DNA of 36,178 bases from an uncultured Thermosynechococcus sp. GTDB lineage: Bacteria > Cyanobacteriota > Cyanobacteriia > Thermosynechococcales > Thermosynechococcaceae. Below, one piece after another: positions 1-8,316 of this stretch (its first letter is position 1; each line of letters starts with the position of its first letter). The notes below the pieces were generated by a model. That model saw only the letters and a program-made list of their open reading frames with translations. It was not told the DNA's origin and searched no databases. The DNA is taken from assembly GCF_938074695.1 (NCBI RefSeq), contig NZ_CALJEM010000083.1:1-36178 (forward strand). Reading direction: 5' to 3'. Position numbers and translations under genes: made by a program.

Positions 1-1035
1 TTGCGATAGACTCGCCCCTGGATAGTAGGTTGCTAAAATTTGCAGGTGGTTGTAGCCACGCCGGCCCAGCTCATAGGCTCCCATTTGACTCATCCCCCGC
101 CCGCCAAAGACTTCCCGCACAATGTCGTTGGTTGCTGCATACATTGAAACTAGGATTCGTCCGCTTTTAGTGAGGACAATGCCCCGTGTGGCCTGAACTG
201 CCGCTTGCGTGGTATTCCACTCTGTTTCAATCCCACGATACACTTGCCAGCGCTCATCGTTCCCCAGATCAAAAAAGCGGCTAGCGGGTTGAACCATTTG
301 GGCAAGGGCATAGGAACGGGCGGCGATCGCTTGGGCTTTCAGGGTTTCCATGGGCCAGTCGGGATAGACCTCTGCACCGACAACACTCACTAAGTATTGT
401 TCTAGATCTACTTGGTTGACGGCTGTAACTGTGTTTCCCTGAGCAATGAAGCGGACGACGCCCCGATACCATCTATCGCCGACAAACGTGAGTTGATTCC
501 TAGGGCGAATCCAGAGGGAGGGGGCAAGGGGTTGACCATTCCAGAGCAAAAAGCCATCGCGGGCTGTCACCACAGCGCCTTGGGAAGGGGCAAGCTGTGT
601 CATCACTTGCTGTTGATCATTGGTAACGGCGGTGGTGACGGTGGTGCCAATGGTGAGTTGGGGCTGATTACGGGCGATCGCCACCCGCACTTGAGGGGCA
701 GGGCCTTGACTTGGGGGCACCGGCTTGAGGGCAGGAGGAGGGACGGTGGGCAGGATGGTCTTAGCAGAGGTGGAGATGGGGGTTGCCGAAGGGGGGGCTT
801 GACTGCCTAGCGGCGCCAGTAGAGGATCACGGCCATCCAAAATTGGCCGCGGCAGAGGCCGTTGGGGTTGAATCGGATCAGGTAAAGACACCGGTTCTGA
901 AGGAGCAACAGAGGTTGGGGATAAGCTCCGTAAAAGCCAGATTCCTAGGCCAGCACTGGCAATTGTTGCCATGGCAAAGGAAGTGAGCAAGGTTGAGTAT
1001 CCTCGCTTTGCTCCGGGAAACAGAACCTCGCCCAT
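1..1035 (-). CDS. SpoIID/LytB domain protein, C-terminus cut by the window edge
   Basis: Reading the minus strand from an ATG at 1035 gives 345 uninterrupted codons running off the window. Upstream sequence GGAGGGAAAACCTGA ahead of the ATG supplies a Shine-Dalgarno. The first residues carry a membrane/signal helix (about 15-35), followed by a Pro-rich linker (about 40-95). The rest fits the SpoIID/LytB family: a 'DLEQYLVSVVGAEV' stretch, 'ALKAQAIAARSYAL'-like core (here ETLKAQAIAARSYAL), and near the edge GGRGMSQMGAYELGRRGY followed by ILATYYPG, which is the family signature. In Bacillus SpoIID is a lytic transglycosylase acting on amidase-stripped glycan; in cyanobacteria these proteins are assumed to remodel peptidoglycan in the periplasm. 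The catalytic assignment is family inference. The 3' end, and therefore total length, is not visible. Confidence 0.88.
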   Translation of the reverse strand, partial: MGEVLFPGAKRGYSTLLTSFAMATIASAGLGIWLLRSLSPTSVAPSEPVSLPDPIQPQRPLPRPILDGRDPLLAPLGSQAPPSATPISTSAKTILPTVPPPALKPVPPSQGPAPQVRVAIARNQPQLTIGTTVTTAVTNDQQQVMTQLAPSQGAVVTARDGFLLWNGQPLAPSLWIRPRNQLTFVGDRWYRGVVRFIAQGNTVTAVNQVDLEQYLVSVVGAEVYPDWPMETLKAQAIAARSYALAQMVQPASRFFDLGNDERWQVYRGIETEWNTTQAAVQATRGIVLTKSGRILVSMYAATNDIVREVFGGRGMSQMGAYELGRRGYNHLQILATYYPGASLSQ

Positions 1036-1066
1036 TCAGGTTTTCCCTCCACTCACACCTTGGCCT

Positions 1067-1072
1067 ATTGTA
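1067..1072 (-). promoter_or_regulatory. Possible -10 box for the SpoIID-like gene
   Basis: The minus strand reads TACAAT about 31 bases upstream of the ATG at 1035, within the only 84-base gap before the glycosyltransferase gene. No convincing -35 box is present at the right spacing, so this is a weak assignment. Confidence 0.3.
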
Positions 1073-1119
1073 TAGGGTGGCAGAGGGGAGTGCAGCACTG
1101 GCCATGCCAGTTTACTAAG

Positions 1120-2190
1120 CTAGGCTTGAGACAACACTGCCACCTGCTGTAGCCACTGTTCCACCCTATCCCCATACACCGCTAAGCTATACTCCTGTTC
1201 TGCCTGTTGGCGGCAGGCGGCGCGATCAATTTGATCAATTTTGCCAATGGCGGCAATTAAGGCTTCAACAGAATCAGGAGTAACGAGAAACCCCGTCTGA
1301 CCATCGCGGATAATTTCCCTAGGCCCACCGCGATCGTAGGCAATCACGGGAACGCCGCAGGCAAGGCTCTCAATAACCACATTGCCAAAGGCTTCCACCC
1401 AGCGGGAGGTCAGCAGGAGAGCGCGACACCGCCGCAAGCGTGCCTGCATTTCCCGTGTGGGGAAAAATCCCAGGTATTCAATGGGGGCATCGGGGTAGTC
1501 AGTTTGAATCCGCTGCCAATAGTCATGATCTTGCAGTTGTCCCATGATCTTCAAAGGGGTACGGGTGACATTGACGGCAGCGACGGCATCTTCTAGTCCC
1601 TTTTCGGGGGCAATGCGCCCCAGCCAGCACAGGGCATCCTCCGGCTCTGCACAAAAGTCATAGAGCGAAAGATCAAGACCGCTGCCCAAACAGACACAGC
1701 GATCGCCAAAGGGAAAGGTGGCGGCTTGGGTACGGGTATAGACAGCAATGGTGCCCGGATACCGATCAAGGACATCCGCGATCGCCCGATCCATGACATC
1801 CGCGACCGAGGCCATACTGACCAGATGCCCCACCGGCCGACTTAAAAAAGGCGTCAGATAAAAGGGCAACCAGTCGTAGGCAAAATTGACAATGACATCA
1901 AATTGGTCTTGGAGCTGCCGCACCCGTATCCACATATTGGCTAACACACTATGGGGCGGCAGCATAATTGGTTGGTCGCGGGTTTGATGCTGGGCGGGCA
2001 CCTGAAGGGCACCTGGTACTTCCTCAATTGTTGCCGCCACAGGCAGGTGGGAACCCTCAGGAGCAAGGATGTAAACGGTGTGCTGGCGATCGCCCAAAGC
2101 CTGAGCCATGTTGAGAATCGTCAACTCCACACCGCCCCCTTTTCCGCTGCCCAGAGGGCCAACCGAAGTGGCAACAAAGAGGAGTTTCAA
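1120..2190 (-). CDS. GT4-family glycosyltransferase, likely pteridine (tetrahydrobiopterin) glucosyltransferase
   Basis: A 356-residue GT-B glycosyltransferase. The N-terminal Rossmann half carries the glycine-rich loop GSGKGGGVEL at residues 14-23; the C-terminal half has WLGRIAPEKGLEDA (189-202) and the EX7E donor-site motif (E266 to E274) in VEAFGNVVIESLACGVPVIA. There is no signal peptide or membrane span, so it should be cytoplasmic. The sequence resembles, from memory, the UDP-glucose:tetrahydrobiopterin glucosyltransferase of Synechococcus PCC 7942; that substrate is plausible, not proven. The start codon is TTG, preceded by a GGGGGGAG Shine-Dalgarno, and lies only 14 bases behind the atpG stop, so it is probably co-transcribed and translated with atpG. 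An alternative is a generic sugar-nucleotide transferase for another small molecule. Confidence 0.85.
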   Translation of the reverse strand: MKLLFVATSVGPLGSGKGGGVELTILNMAQALGDRQHTVYILAPEGSHLPVAATIEEVPGALQVPAQHQTRDQPIMLPPHSVLANMWIRVRQLQDQFDVIVNFAYDWLPFYLTPFLSRPVGHLVSMASVADVMDRAIADVLDRYPGTIAVYTRTQAATFPFGDRCVCLGSGLDLSLYDFCAEPEDALCWLGRIAPEKGLEDAVAAVNVTRTPLKIMGQLQDHDYWQRIQTDYPDAPIEYLGFFPTREMQARLRRCRALLLTSRWVEAFGNVVIESLACGVPVIAYDRGGPREIIRDGQTGFLVTPDSVEALIAAIGKIDQIDRAACRQQAEQEYSLAVYGDRVEQWLQQVAVLSQA

Positions 2191-2204
2191 AGGACAACTC
2201 CCCC

Positions 2205-3152
2205 CTAACGGAGAGCTTCTGCGCCAGCGACCACTTCCAGAATCTCTTGGGTAATGGCGGCTTGGCGAGCTTTGTTGTAGGAGAGGGTGAGAGTACCAAT
2301 TAGGGCTTGGGCATTGTCACTGGCGTTATTCATTGCCGTCATGCGTGCTGCCAATTCCGAGGCAGCAGCCTCTTGCAGTGCCCGTAGCAATTGGTTGTTC
2401 AAGTATAGAGGCAGGAGAGCATCGAGAATTTGCACAGGATCCTGCTCAAAAATCATGTCAGAGGGTAGAGCAGGCAATGTGGAAGCCACCTTCTCACGAT
2501 TGACCTGTAGTTGGGAGCCACGGGTGGTCAGGCGGAAAATTTCATCATCAGCAGTCTCTAGCCCCTGAGGATCTAAGGGCAGCAGGGTCTGAACCACGGG
2601 TTTTGAACTAATGAGGGAGACAAACTTAGTGTAGATAAGCTCCACCCGATCCACTGTTTCCGAGAGAAAGAGTGAGAGCAATTCACTGGCAATTTGACCT
2701 GCTTCACTGGCAGAGGGGATTTGCTCGAGGCCAGAATAGACGGCATCAATGGGATAATTGCGGCGCTGGAAGTATTGAGCAGCTTTGCGACCAACAATCA
2801 CCAGCGTATATTTGACGCCTTCAGCTTCAAGTTCTTGGATCCGTTCCCTAGCGCGACGGATAACGTTGGCGTTGTAACCACCGCACAGACCGCGATCGCC
2901 CGTCACCACTAACAGCGCCACTGTCTGCACAGGACGCTTGGCTAACAAAGGTAAATCCACATCCTGAAAGCGTAGCCGAGTTTGCAAGCTATACAGCACC
3001 TGCGCCAAGCGATCGGCAAAGGGACGACTCGCCATCACCTGCTCTTGGGCACGGCGAACTTTGGCTGCCGCCACGAGGCGCATCGCTTCGGTAATCTTGC
3101 GGGTATCTTTAATTGTTTTAATGCGATCGCGAATAGCTTTGAGATTGGGCAC
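2205..3152 (-). CDS. atpG: ATP synthase F1 gamma subunit
   Basis: The central rotor shaft of the thylakoid F1Fo ATP synthase, 315 residues (also named atpC in cyanobacteria). The N-terminal helix [20 protein letters not shown] and the C-terminal helix rich in small residues ([12 protein letters not shown]) are the antiparallel coiled coil that turns inside the alpha3-beta3 head; the [18 protein letters not shown] segment is the family hallmark. The cyanobacterial/chloroplast-specific insertion is present around residues 190-235 ([20 protein letters not shown]) but lacks the two cysteines that make the plant enzyme thiol-regulated, as expected for cyanobacteria. The start is GTG at 3152 with TTAGGAG about 11 bases upstream. 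Other ATP synthase genes are not in this window. Confidence 0.98.
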   Translation of the reverse strand: MPNLKAIRDRIKTIKDTRKITEAMRLVAAAKVRRAQEQVMASRPFADRLAQVLYSLQTRLRFQDVDLPLLAKRPVQTVALLVVTGDRGLCGGYNANVIRRARERIQELEAEGVKYTLVIVGRKAAQYFQRRNYPIDAVYSGLEQIPSASEAGQIASELLSLFLSETVDRVELIYTKFVSLISSKPVVQTLLPLDPQGLETADDEIFRLTTRGSQLQVNREKVASTLPALPSDMIFEQDPVQILDALLPLYLNNQLLRALQEAAASELAARMTAMNNASDNAQALIGTLTLSYNKARQAAITQEILEVVAGAEALR

Positions 3153-3214
3153 GGTAATCTAAACTCCTAAGCAAAGCGTCCCTGCCCTAAGATTTTAGCC
3201 CAGAGGGGGATCGC

Positions 3215-4186
3215 CTAAGCAGTCTTTTCACTGGCGGTTGATCTCCCCTTAGCGACAACCGTTGTGATCACCGGAACCGCCAAGGCAGCCACAGGCGGCA
3301 CGATGCGGCCAATAGGCTGAGGGAAATTTAAGCTCACACTCAAGGCAGAAACTACAGTTGCTGCAATGCCACTCATCCAGAGCACTGTGTCGCGCCGCCG
3401 TTGTTGGCGCTTCAGTTGGTGATTTTCTTGGGCTGCAAGGGTCAGTTCCGTAGGGACAACGGTTGAGGATGGGCTGCGCAGAGCTTCTAAATCTTGCCGA
3501 AGGATGTGTAGTTCATTTTGGGCTTGGGCAAATTCTTCTTGCAGGCGATCGCGCTCCCTTTCCACTTGGGCAAGCTGCCGCGTTATCTGCGCTAGTTGTT
3601 GGGCGAGGCCGGCCTCTGGAGGGTTACCGAGAAGGGCTGGATCCTCTAAAGGAGCTGCTGGTGAAGCAGCCAACACCGTCTCTAGCTGTTGTTCGAGAGC
3701 GGCTTTTTCAACTTGTAGTGAAGCAAGTTGATTTTGGAGCGCTTCAATTTGCGAGACTTGGGATTGCAGTGTGGCAACTTGACTTTGCAGTTCGTGAATC
3801 TGGGAGACTTGAAGTTGCAGTGTTGCCAGTTGCTGCTGAAGCTCGTCCTGCTGAATGAGAGCCTGTGCCAGTTCCTGTTCAAGATTTTGCCGCAGGCCGC
3901 TCAAGTAAGCGTTTTCTTCACGGAGGCGGGCAAGATCTTGGCTGAGTTGATCCCGTTGCTGTTGAACGTTGTTCAGTTCTGCAGTGAGCCGGCTCATTTG
4001 CTCCTGTAAGGCTTCGTTTTGGGCGATCGCCCGCTGTTCTGCGGTACCGGTGAGCAACTCCAATTCTGCCGTCAAAGAATTGAGATCGATATTCTGTGCG
4101 GGAGGCTCGTCCAACTCACCCAAATCCCTGATGATGCTTTCGAGTAGGTCATCGGGTTGGTTGCTAGGGGGTTCTGGACTGGCCAT
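3215..4186 (-). CDS. Coiled-coil protein with C-terminal membrane hairpin, unknown function
   Basis: A 323-residue protein that I do not recognise. Residues 1-45 are acidic and proline-bearing; about 55-240 is a long Gln/Leu/Glu-rich coiled coil containing a near-tandem repeat (LQSQVSQI / LQSQVATL / LQNQLASL around 130-155). Residues about 265-285 (TVLWMSGIAATVVSALSVSL) and 295-312 (VPPVAALAVPVITTVVA) are hydrophobic and could form two membrane spans joined by a short Pro-containing turn, after a basic KRQQRRR stretch. The architecture suggests a membrane-anchored scaffold with a cytoplasmic coiled coil, but this is inference. It is just upstream of atpG in the same direction (62-base gap). 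Start: ATG at 4186 with an AGGAG unusually close (1 base). Confidence 0.75.
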   Translation of the reverse strand: MASPEPPSNQPDDLLESIIRDLGELDEPPAQNIDLNSLTAELELLTGTAEQRAIAQNEALQEQMSRLTAELNNVQQQRDQLSQDLARLREENAYLSGLRQNLEQELAQALIQQDELQQQLATLQLQVSQIHELQSQVATLQSQVSQIEALQNQLASLQVEKAALEQQLETVLAASPAAPLEDPALLGNPPEAGLAQQLAQITRQLAQVERERDRLQEEFAQAQNELHILRQDLEALRSPSSTVVPTELTLAAQENHQLKRQQRRRDTVLWMSGIAATVVSALSVSLNFPQPIGRIVPPVAALAVPVITTVVAKGRSTASEKTA

Positions 4187-4223
4187 GCTCCTGATACCTG
4201 TGCAAGTGCTAAGAATTGCTCCA

Positions 4224-4229
4224 ATTATA
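4224..4229 (-). promoter_or_regulatory. Probable -10 box for the coiled-coil gene
   Basis: A perfect TATAAT on the minus strand lies 38 bases upstream of the ATG at 4186 and directly follows a HIP1 octamer. No good -35 hexamer is seen. It sits in the 156-base gap 4187-4342, in which nothing else stands out. Confidence 0.4.
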
Positions 4230-4342
4230 GCGATCGCTGTCCCTATCCTCTAGACTAGATAGTATTTATCTAGGTTTAGTCAAATAATTTTGGCAGTAGA
4301 TGAGCAGGGTTGCAATTCCAACCTTCTCAGACTGGCTTGGCA

Positions 4343-4927
4343 CTATTGGGTGCGCAGGGCAAAGGCTGTTTGAAAGTCTTGACGGGTCATGGGTTGTGTC
4401 ACCTCTAGTCCCTCGCCTCCCAGTACACGCAGCGGCTCACCGCCAACGGAAATCCACACAGGGGCATTGGGATCACTGGCCGTTGCTGTGTAGAGTATTT
4501 GTCCTAGACGCGCTTGCATTGAAGCACTTCCACCCCCTTTTGTAAACTCTGGGGAGAGATCGATATGAATGCCATCGGCTTTAACTTCTACACGGTTGAC
4601 ACGGGTATTGTCTGGAATACTGGTGGTGACATCGCGATTGGCAGGCCCGGCCAAAAGCCGCTCCAGACGAGATTGGATAAAGAGTTCGGGTCGCGCTGCC
4701 GGCGCATTGAGACGTACTGTGGAGGGCACTAAAACTAGTCTGTCTCCTTCATTTTTAACCCAAAAGAGTTGGGTTTCCTGTTGCTGGGCAACTTCCGCTG
4801 AATTGGGAACTGTATTTCTCTGTTGGGGCGGACTCAAGGTTAACCATGCCGCTGTCCCAGCCGACGCAAGGCCAATCACAGCCAGCACAATCAAGGCAGG
4901 GCGGGAGCGGGTGACTTTTGCGACCAT
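4343..4927 (-). CDS. GerMN domain protein, single membrane anchor
   Basis: A 194-residue protein: a basic N-terminus, one hydrophobic segment (about 8-28, ALIVLAVIGLASAGTAAWLTL) that is a signal anchor, then a GerMN domain from about 48 to the end. Family-typical stretches are LFWVKNEGDRLVLVPSTVRL, IQSRLERLLAGP, IPDNTRVNRVEVKADGIHIDLS and RLGQILYTATASDPNAPVWIS. GerMN domains occur in sporulation GerM and in cell-wall-associated lipoproteins; in a cyanobacterium the protein probably acts at the periplasmic face near peptidoglycan. The reading frame stays open far upstream (to 5632), but that extension is antisense to the DUF2227 gene. The start at 4927 is chosen because AAGGAGA sits 6-7 bases before it; ATGs at 4975/4978 are weaker alternatives. 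Confidence 0.85.
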   Translation of the reverse strand: MVAKVTRSRPALIVLAVIGLASAGTAAWLTLSPPQQRNTVPNSAEVAQQQETQLFWVKNEGDRLVLVPSTVRLNAPAARPELFIQSRLERLLAGPANRDVTTSIPDNTRVNRVEVKADGIHIDLSPEFTKGGGSASMQARLGQILYTATASDPNAPVWISVGGEPLRVLGGEGLEVTQPMTRQDFQTAFALRTQ

Positions 4928-5074
4928 CGCGATCTCTCCTTGGCGGGGTGCACCTGCTTCTACTTTAGACGCCATCATTCCAAGGTAAGGTTCCAGTCTC
5001 CATCGGGTTAGAGGTAGCCAGAAACTGCTTAAGCTATAAGGGATAGCGTTTTGTATTTTTCGTAACTTCAAATT

Positions 5075-5320
5075 ATGCTGCAAACAACGCCTTGTGCTGA
5101 AGAACTGGCCACTGCTCTCCTTGATGCAGTTAGGATTGCGCCTCAAGATTGGCATCGCCTGAAGGGAAATCGCCGTGCCCGTGCTCTTGAACAAGCGGCT
5201 GCCGCCCTTGTTTATCTCCTGAAGGAAAATGAGGCGGAAGCACTGGCGCATTTGCAACAGGCCGTGGGTTGGCTTGATCACTCCATTAGTGCGCCCCCTT
5301 GCCCTACCCACCACCATTAG
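5075..5320 (+). CDS. Small cyanobacterial protein (DUF6439-like)
   Basis: An 81-residue soluble, helical protein. The DWHRLKGNRRARALEQAAAAL core and the C-terminal SISAPPCPTHHH tail look like a small family conserved in cyanobacteria (I recall it as DUF6439; the number is from memory). No function is known. Its last 4 bases overlap the end of the convergent DUF2227 gene. The region between it and the GerMN gene (4928-5074) must hold divergent promoters; a CTATAAGG at about 5034 could be a -10 for this gene, but no -35 is clear. A good Shine-Dalgarno is missing before the ATG. Confidence 0.75.
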   Translation: MLQTTPCAEELATALLDAVRIAPQDWHRLKGNRRARALEQAAAALVYLLKENEAEALAHLQQAVGWLDHSISAPPCPTHHH

Positions 5321-5808
5321 CGCTGCCAGCGTCGCCACCGGGAAACCACAAAATCGCTGGTGAGATGGAGCAGTGCCGATAGCTCTAAGCCAAGGGCGAT
5401 CGCGACTCCCCATCGCCAATCTATTCCCTGCCAGCGACGTAACCATTCCTGTAGGAGGGGAAGCTGTCCGGTGAATGAGGCGACTCCGGCCACAAAACCC
5501 AGTCCTAACCCCAGCCAAAGGCTTAGATAGAGCAAGCGGATCACGGTGCCCACCACTGGGCCATGGGTCCAAAATGAGCGATGCGAAAACGCTTTTTGGT
5601 AAGGGAGCCAGATTCCCCGTAGCCAGCCCCAACGGTAGTAGGGCAATGAAAGCGTATCGAGGTCGGGACTGAGGAGAAAGCCGCCAATACCAAAGCTACT
5701 GCTAACCACCACGCCCCAAGCCCAATCGCGGCTGAGCGCACCGGCTGTGAAGCCCACAAGGGGCATGCCGATCCAAGTCAGGCGATCGTGGGTACGGCCA
5801 CTGGGCAT
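5317..5808 (-). CDS. DUF2227-type membrane protein with conserved His/Asp residues
   Basis: A 163-residue integral membrane protein. The N-terminus MPSGRTHDRLTWIGMPLVG and the GFLLSPDLDTLSLPYYRWGWL and FSHRSFWTHGP blocks match the family annotated as putative metal-binding DUF2227; the conserved His and Asp residues (THD, SPDLD, HRSFWTHG) are the candidate ligands. Roughly four membrane spans are visible (about 13-45, 83-105, 128-148 and the C-terminal helix before RWRRWQR). Function is unknown. The frame is open to 5868, but the family begins at MPSGRTHD and a GGAG lies 8 bases before the ATG at 5808, so I chose that start. It is convergent with the small gene at 5075-5320, overlapping by 4 bases. 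Confidence 0.82.
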   Translation of the reverse strand: MPSGRTHDRLTWIGMPLVGFTAGALSRDWAWGVVVSSSFGIGGFLLSPDLDTLSLPYYRWGWLRGIWLPYQKAFSHRSFWTHGPVVGTVIRLLYLSLWLGLGLGFVAGVASFTGQLPLLQEWLRRWQGIDWRWGVAIALGLELSALLHLTSDFVVSRWRRWQR

Positions 5809-6079
5809 TGATGACTCCGCAGACATTTCCTCGGGCAAACCTACGAAAAAGTGGTCTAGATCATGCAATCGGAGAACTCATTGACTTGAGCGTGCGTCTA
5901 AGTGGACTTGAACCAAGCTGAAATTTGAATCTGAACAAGGGCGATCGCGCAAACCTAAATCGCAGGCTATGCCAGTTCCCATACCTGTCCCCGATCAAGT
6001 ATGCTGAGCACGCTTGCTTAAGCGGCTTGGCCAGCCAACTGGGTAGTGCGTTGTGCATCGCTGGTGGAGGAAGCGTGAG

Positions 6080-7879
6080 ATGGATCAACCGTGGCGTTCG
6101 TGGCAATCGCGAGCTGTGATGAGTGTTCTATGGGCACCCACCGCTGCATTGATCATGGCTCAGCCCGCTTCGGCCGGCCGCCTGCAATTGTGGCGACTCA
6201 ATCCGGCCACCAATCAACTGGAAATTCGCACAGAACGAGGAGTTCAACCCCGTGCTGAGTTGGTTTACAATCCAACCCGCCTTGTGATTGATTTGCCCGG
6301 TGTGGTTCTCGGTAGCCCCCAGATCACTCAAAACTATAGTGGTGCCATTCGCCAAGTACGAGTTGCCCAGTTTGACCCCCAAACCACCCGGATTGTGGTG
6401 GAGTATGCGGCTGGTTTGACCATTGACCCCCAGCAAGTGCGCTTCCGAGGGGTAACAGCTAATAACTGGTTGGTGCAACTGCCCACACCACAGCAACAAA
6501 CAGTTTCGTTACCGCCTCCTCCATCCCCTTCTCCTCCCAGCTCTCCGCCGGTGACACCTACAGGGCCACTGCAAATACGCAGTTGGCGGGCAGATGATAC
6601 GGGTTTTCTCGTGCTGGCCGATCGCCCCCTGCCCGAAGGCAGTTACACCATTCGCCGCCCGCGGCGCGATCGCCTTGAAATTCTCCTCAGCAATAGTGAA
6701 CTCATTCGCAACTTTAGTCCTCGGCGTCTGGAGTTACGCCGCTTTGGGCGGGATCGCGTTCGCGCTGAGGTGCGACCCCAAGGCAATCGCCAAGTGCAAA
6801 TTCTCCTCGACATTGACCCCCAAGAGGCCGATTGGCAAGTTTCTCCTCACAATGACGGCTTTGTGATTGTGCCCTCAACCACGGCAATTGCACCGCCCCC
6901 CCCGACGGCTCCACCATCGCCCCAACGACCCAGGGGGATTCCCCCCGCTAGTGCTCAACCCCCCGTTACAACGATTCAGCGTGTTGATCTAGGGGGACGG
7001 GAGTTGCTGATTCAGGGCGATCGCACCATTTTTTATAGCGTGGGTTGGGAGGGCGATCGCTATCGCATTCGCTTACGCCAAGCCCGGTTGGGTAGCCAAG
7101 TCCGAGAACCCTATCTTGCCACCGGCAGCCCCCTCAGCAATATTGAATTTCGCCAAGAGGAGAACCAGATTGTTTCTATTTTGTTGACCCCTGCCCCCAA
7201 CTTCCGGATTCTCGGTCCCCGCCCCCTCTCCGCGGAATCCTTTGTGGTGCAAATCCAAGGGGTGAATGACTCGCCAACCAGTGCTCCTACCCCCATTGAT
7301 GTGCCCGCTACAGCGACAACTCAACCCGTACCCCGTGGCCGTTTTGTGGTGGTCATTGATCCGGGTCATGGGGGCAGTGATCCGGGAGCAATCGGCATTG
7401 GCGGCATTCGTGAAAAGGACATTGTTTTGGATGTGGGTCTGCAAGTTGCCCAATTTTTGCAGCAGCAGGGAGTACAGGTGATAATGACCCGCACGACAGA
7501 TATAGATTTAGACCTAGCGCCACGGGTGGCGATTGCGGAACGGGCACGCGCCAATGCCTTTGTGAGCATTCACGCCAATGCCATTAGTTTGGCTCGCCCC
7601 GATGTCAATGGCCTAGAGACCTACTTTGCCCCCGGACGTTCAAGTCGCTTGGCCTCTGCGATTCACAACAGGATTCTCAATTCTCTAAATATCCGCGATC
7701 GCGGAGTCAGAGCTGCCCGCTTCTATGTCATCCGCAATACGTCAATGGATTCTGCCCTTGTCGAGATCGGCTTTGTTACAGGTGCAGAGGACGCCGCCAA
7801 TTTCCAAAATCCTGCTTGGCGGACGCAAATGGCACAGGCGATCGCCCAAGGTATCCTCAGCTTTTTGCAGGGGCGTTAA
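6080..7879 (+). CDS. amiC: N-acetylmuramoyl-L-alanine amidase with AMIN domain
   Basis: A 599-residue exported peptidoglycan amidase. It begins with a signal peptide ending at AQPASA (residue about 33), then an AMIN domain (about 35-140, LQLWRLNPATNQLEIRTE and RLVIDLPGV), a Pro-rich linker, a less conserved middle with further AMIN-like strands (about 170-400), and a C-terminal Amidase_3 domain (about 420-597). Catalytic zinc ligands are visible: VVIDPGHGG (His), the Glu of GIREKDIVL, and FVSIHANA (His); the second Glu is in SALVEIGFV. It cleaves the bond between MurNAc and L-Ala in the periplasm, mostly during division. ATG 6080 follows GGAGG at good spacing; a GTG at 6053 is possible but less likely. 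The stop codon touches the 3' end of ssrA on the other strand. Confidence 0.93.
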   Translation: MDQPWRSWQSRAVMSVLWAPTAALIMAQPASAGRLQLWRLNPATNQLEIRTERGVQPRAELVYNPTRLVIDLPGVVLGSPQITQNYSGAIRQVRVAQFDPQTTRIVVEYAAGLTIDPQQVRFRGVTANNWLVQLPTPQQQTVSLPPPPSPSPPSSPPVTPTGPLQIRSWRADDTGFLVLADRPLPEGSYTIRRPRRDRLEILLSNSELIRNFSPRRLELRRFGRDRVRAEVRPQGNRQVQILLDIDPQEADWQVSPHNDGFVIVPSTTAIAPPPPTAPPSPQRPRGIPPASAQPPVTTIQRVDLGGRELLIQGDRTIFYSVGWEGDRYRIRLRQARLGSQVREPYLATGSPLSNIEFRQEENQIVSILLTPAPNFRILGPRPLSAESFVVQIQGVNDSPTSAPTPIDVPATATTQPVPRGRFVVVIDPGHGGSDPGAIGIGGIREKDIVLDVGLQVAQFLQQQGVQVIMTRTTDIDLDLAPRVAIAERARANAFVSIHANAISLARPDVNGLETYFAPGRSSRLASAIHNRILNSLNIRDRGVRAARFYVIRNTSMDSALVEIGFVTGAEDAANFQNPAWRTQMAQAIAQGILSFLQGR

Positions 7880-8262
7880 TGGAGCTGACGGGAGTCGAAC
7901 CCGTGTCCGCCCTAGCTATTCGCCGACTGCTCCTTCACAGGCTTAGCCTTTCTCACCCTCAGGCGGGAACTGTTCCTTATCCCGAACAGTAGGATGCTCT
8001 GGTAGAGTCTTTGCTAAGCAGCCCACCAGAGAGAGCTGCCTAGCGCATCCGTTGGGGTTTACCCGCTGCCCTTAACGGAGTCGGACAACGAGTGCTCGAA
8101 CCTGTTTAGAGGTCTTAGGCTACCGCAGCAGCTTTACGAGCGAAAGGAACGATGTTGTTCGCAGTTACTTTTGGTTTGGACTTTGGATTAACGAGAGATA
8201 GTCCACTCTCGGCCTGCGTCACAGCCCAACTTTCACTAGGACGTCGAAGCCGTTTCAGCCCC
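7880..8262 (-). ncRNA. ssrA: Transfer-messenger RNA (tmRNA)
   Basis: The minus strand holds a complete one-piece tmRNA of 383 bases. Its 5' end GGGGCTGAAACGGCTTCGAC and its 3' end with a T-arm (GGGTTCGACTCCC) and CAGCTCC pair into a 7-bp acceptor stem with one G-U. The discriminator A is base 7880 and CCA is not encoded. The internal reading frame (8115-8162) gives the tag ANNIVPFARKAAAVA, typical of cyanobacteria. tmRNA rescues ribosomes stalled on broken mRNAs and tags the product for proteolysis. The 3' end is directly adjacent to the stop codon of the convergent amidase gene, leaving no spacer and no visible terminator for either. Confidence 0.97.
8115..8162 (-). other. tmRNA tag-peptide reading frame
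   Basis: Resume codon GCG followed by codons for NNIVPFARKAAAVA and a TAA stop. The tag ends in the small hydrophobic residues recognised by ClpXP-type proteases. Confidence 0.93.
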
Positions 8263-8280
8263 ATGCATAGAGCTACTTTT

Positions 8281-8309
8281 AAGCTAGCGTATTTTCTTGA
8301 ACTTGACAA
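8281..8309 (-). promoter_or_regulatory. ssrA promoter
   Basis: On the minus strand TTGTCA (8304-8309) and TAGCTT (8281-8286) are separated by exactly 17 bases, placing a transcription start about 10-15 bases before the mature 5' end of tmRNA at 8262. It lies in the short gap after the HerA-type gene, so ssrA can be transcribed independently of that gene. Confidence 0.55.
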
Positions 8310-8316
8310 CAGGTGA

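Noticed and set aside
412-810. 132-codon plus-strand frame
   Set aside because: It is antisense to the SpoIID/LytB gene, Gly-rich and low in complexity; it is a shadow frame.
4928-5632. Apparent long N-terminal extension of the GerMN protein (open frame from 5632)
   Set aside because: It is antisense to the DUF2227 gene and the small gene at 5075-5320, has no protein-like features, and a strong Shine-Dalgarno supports the start at 4927.
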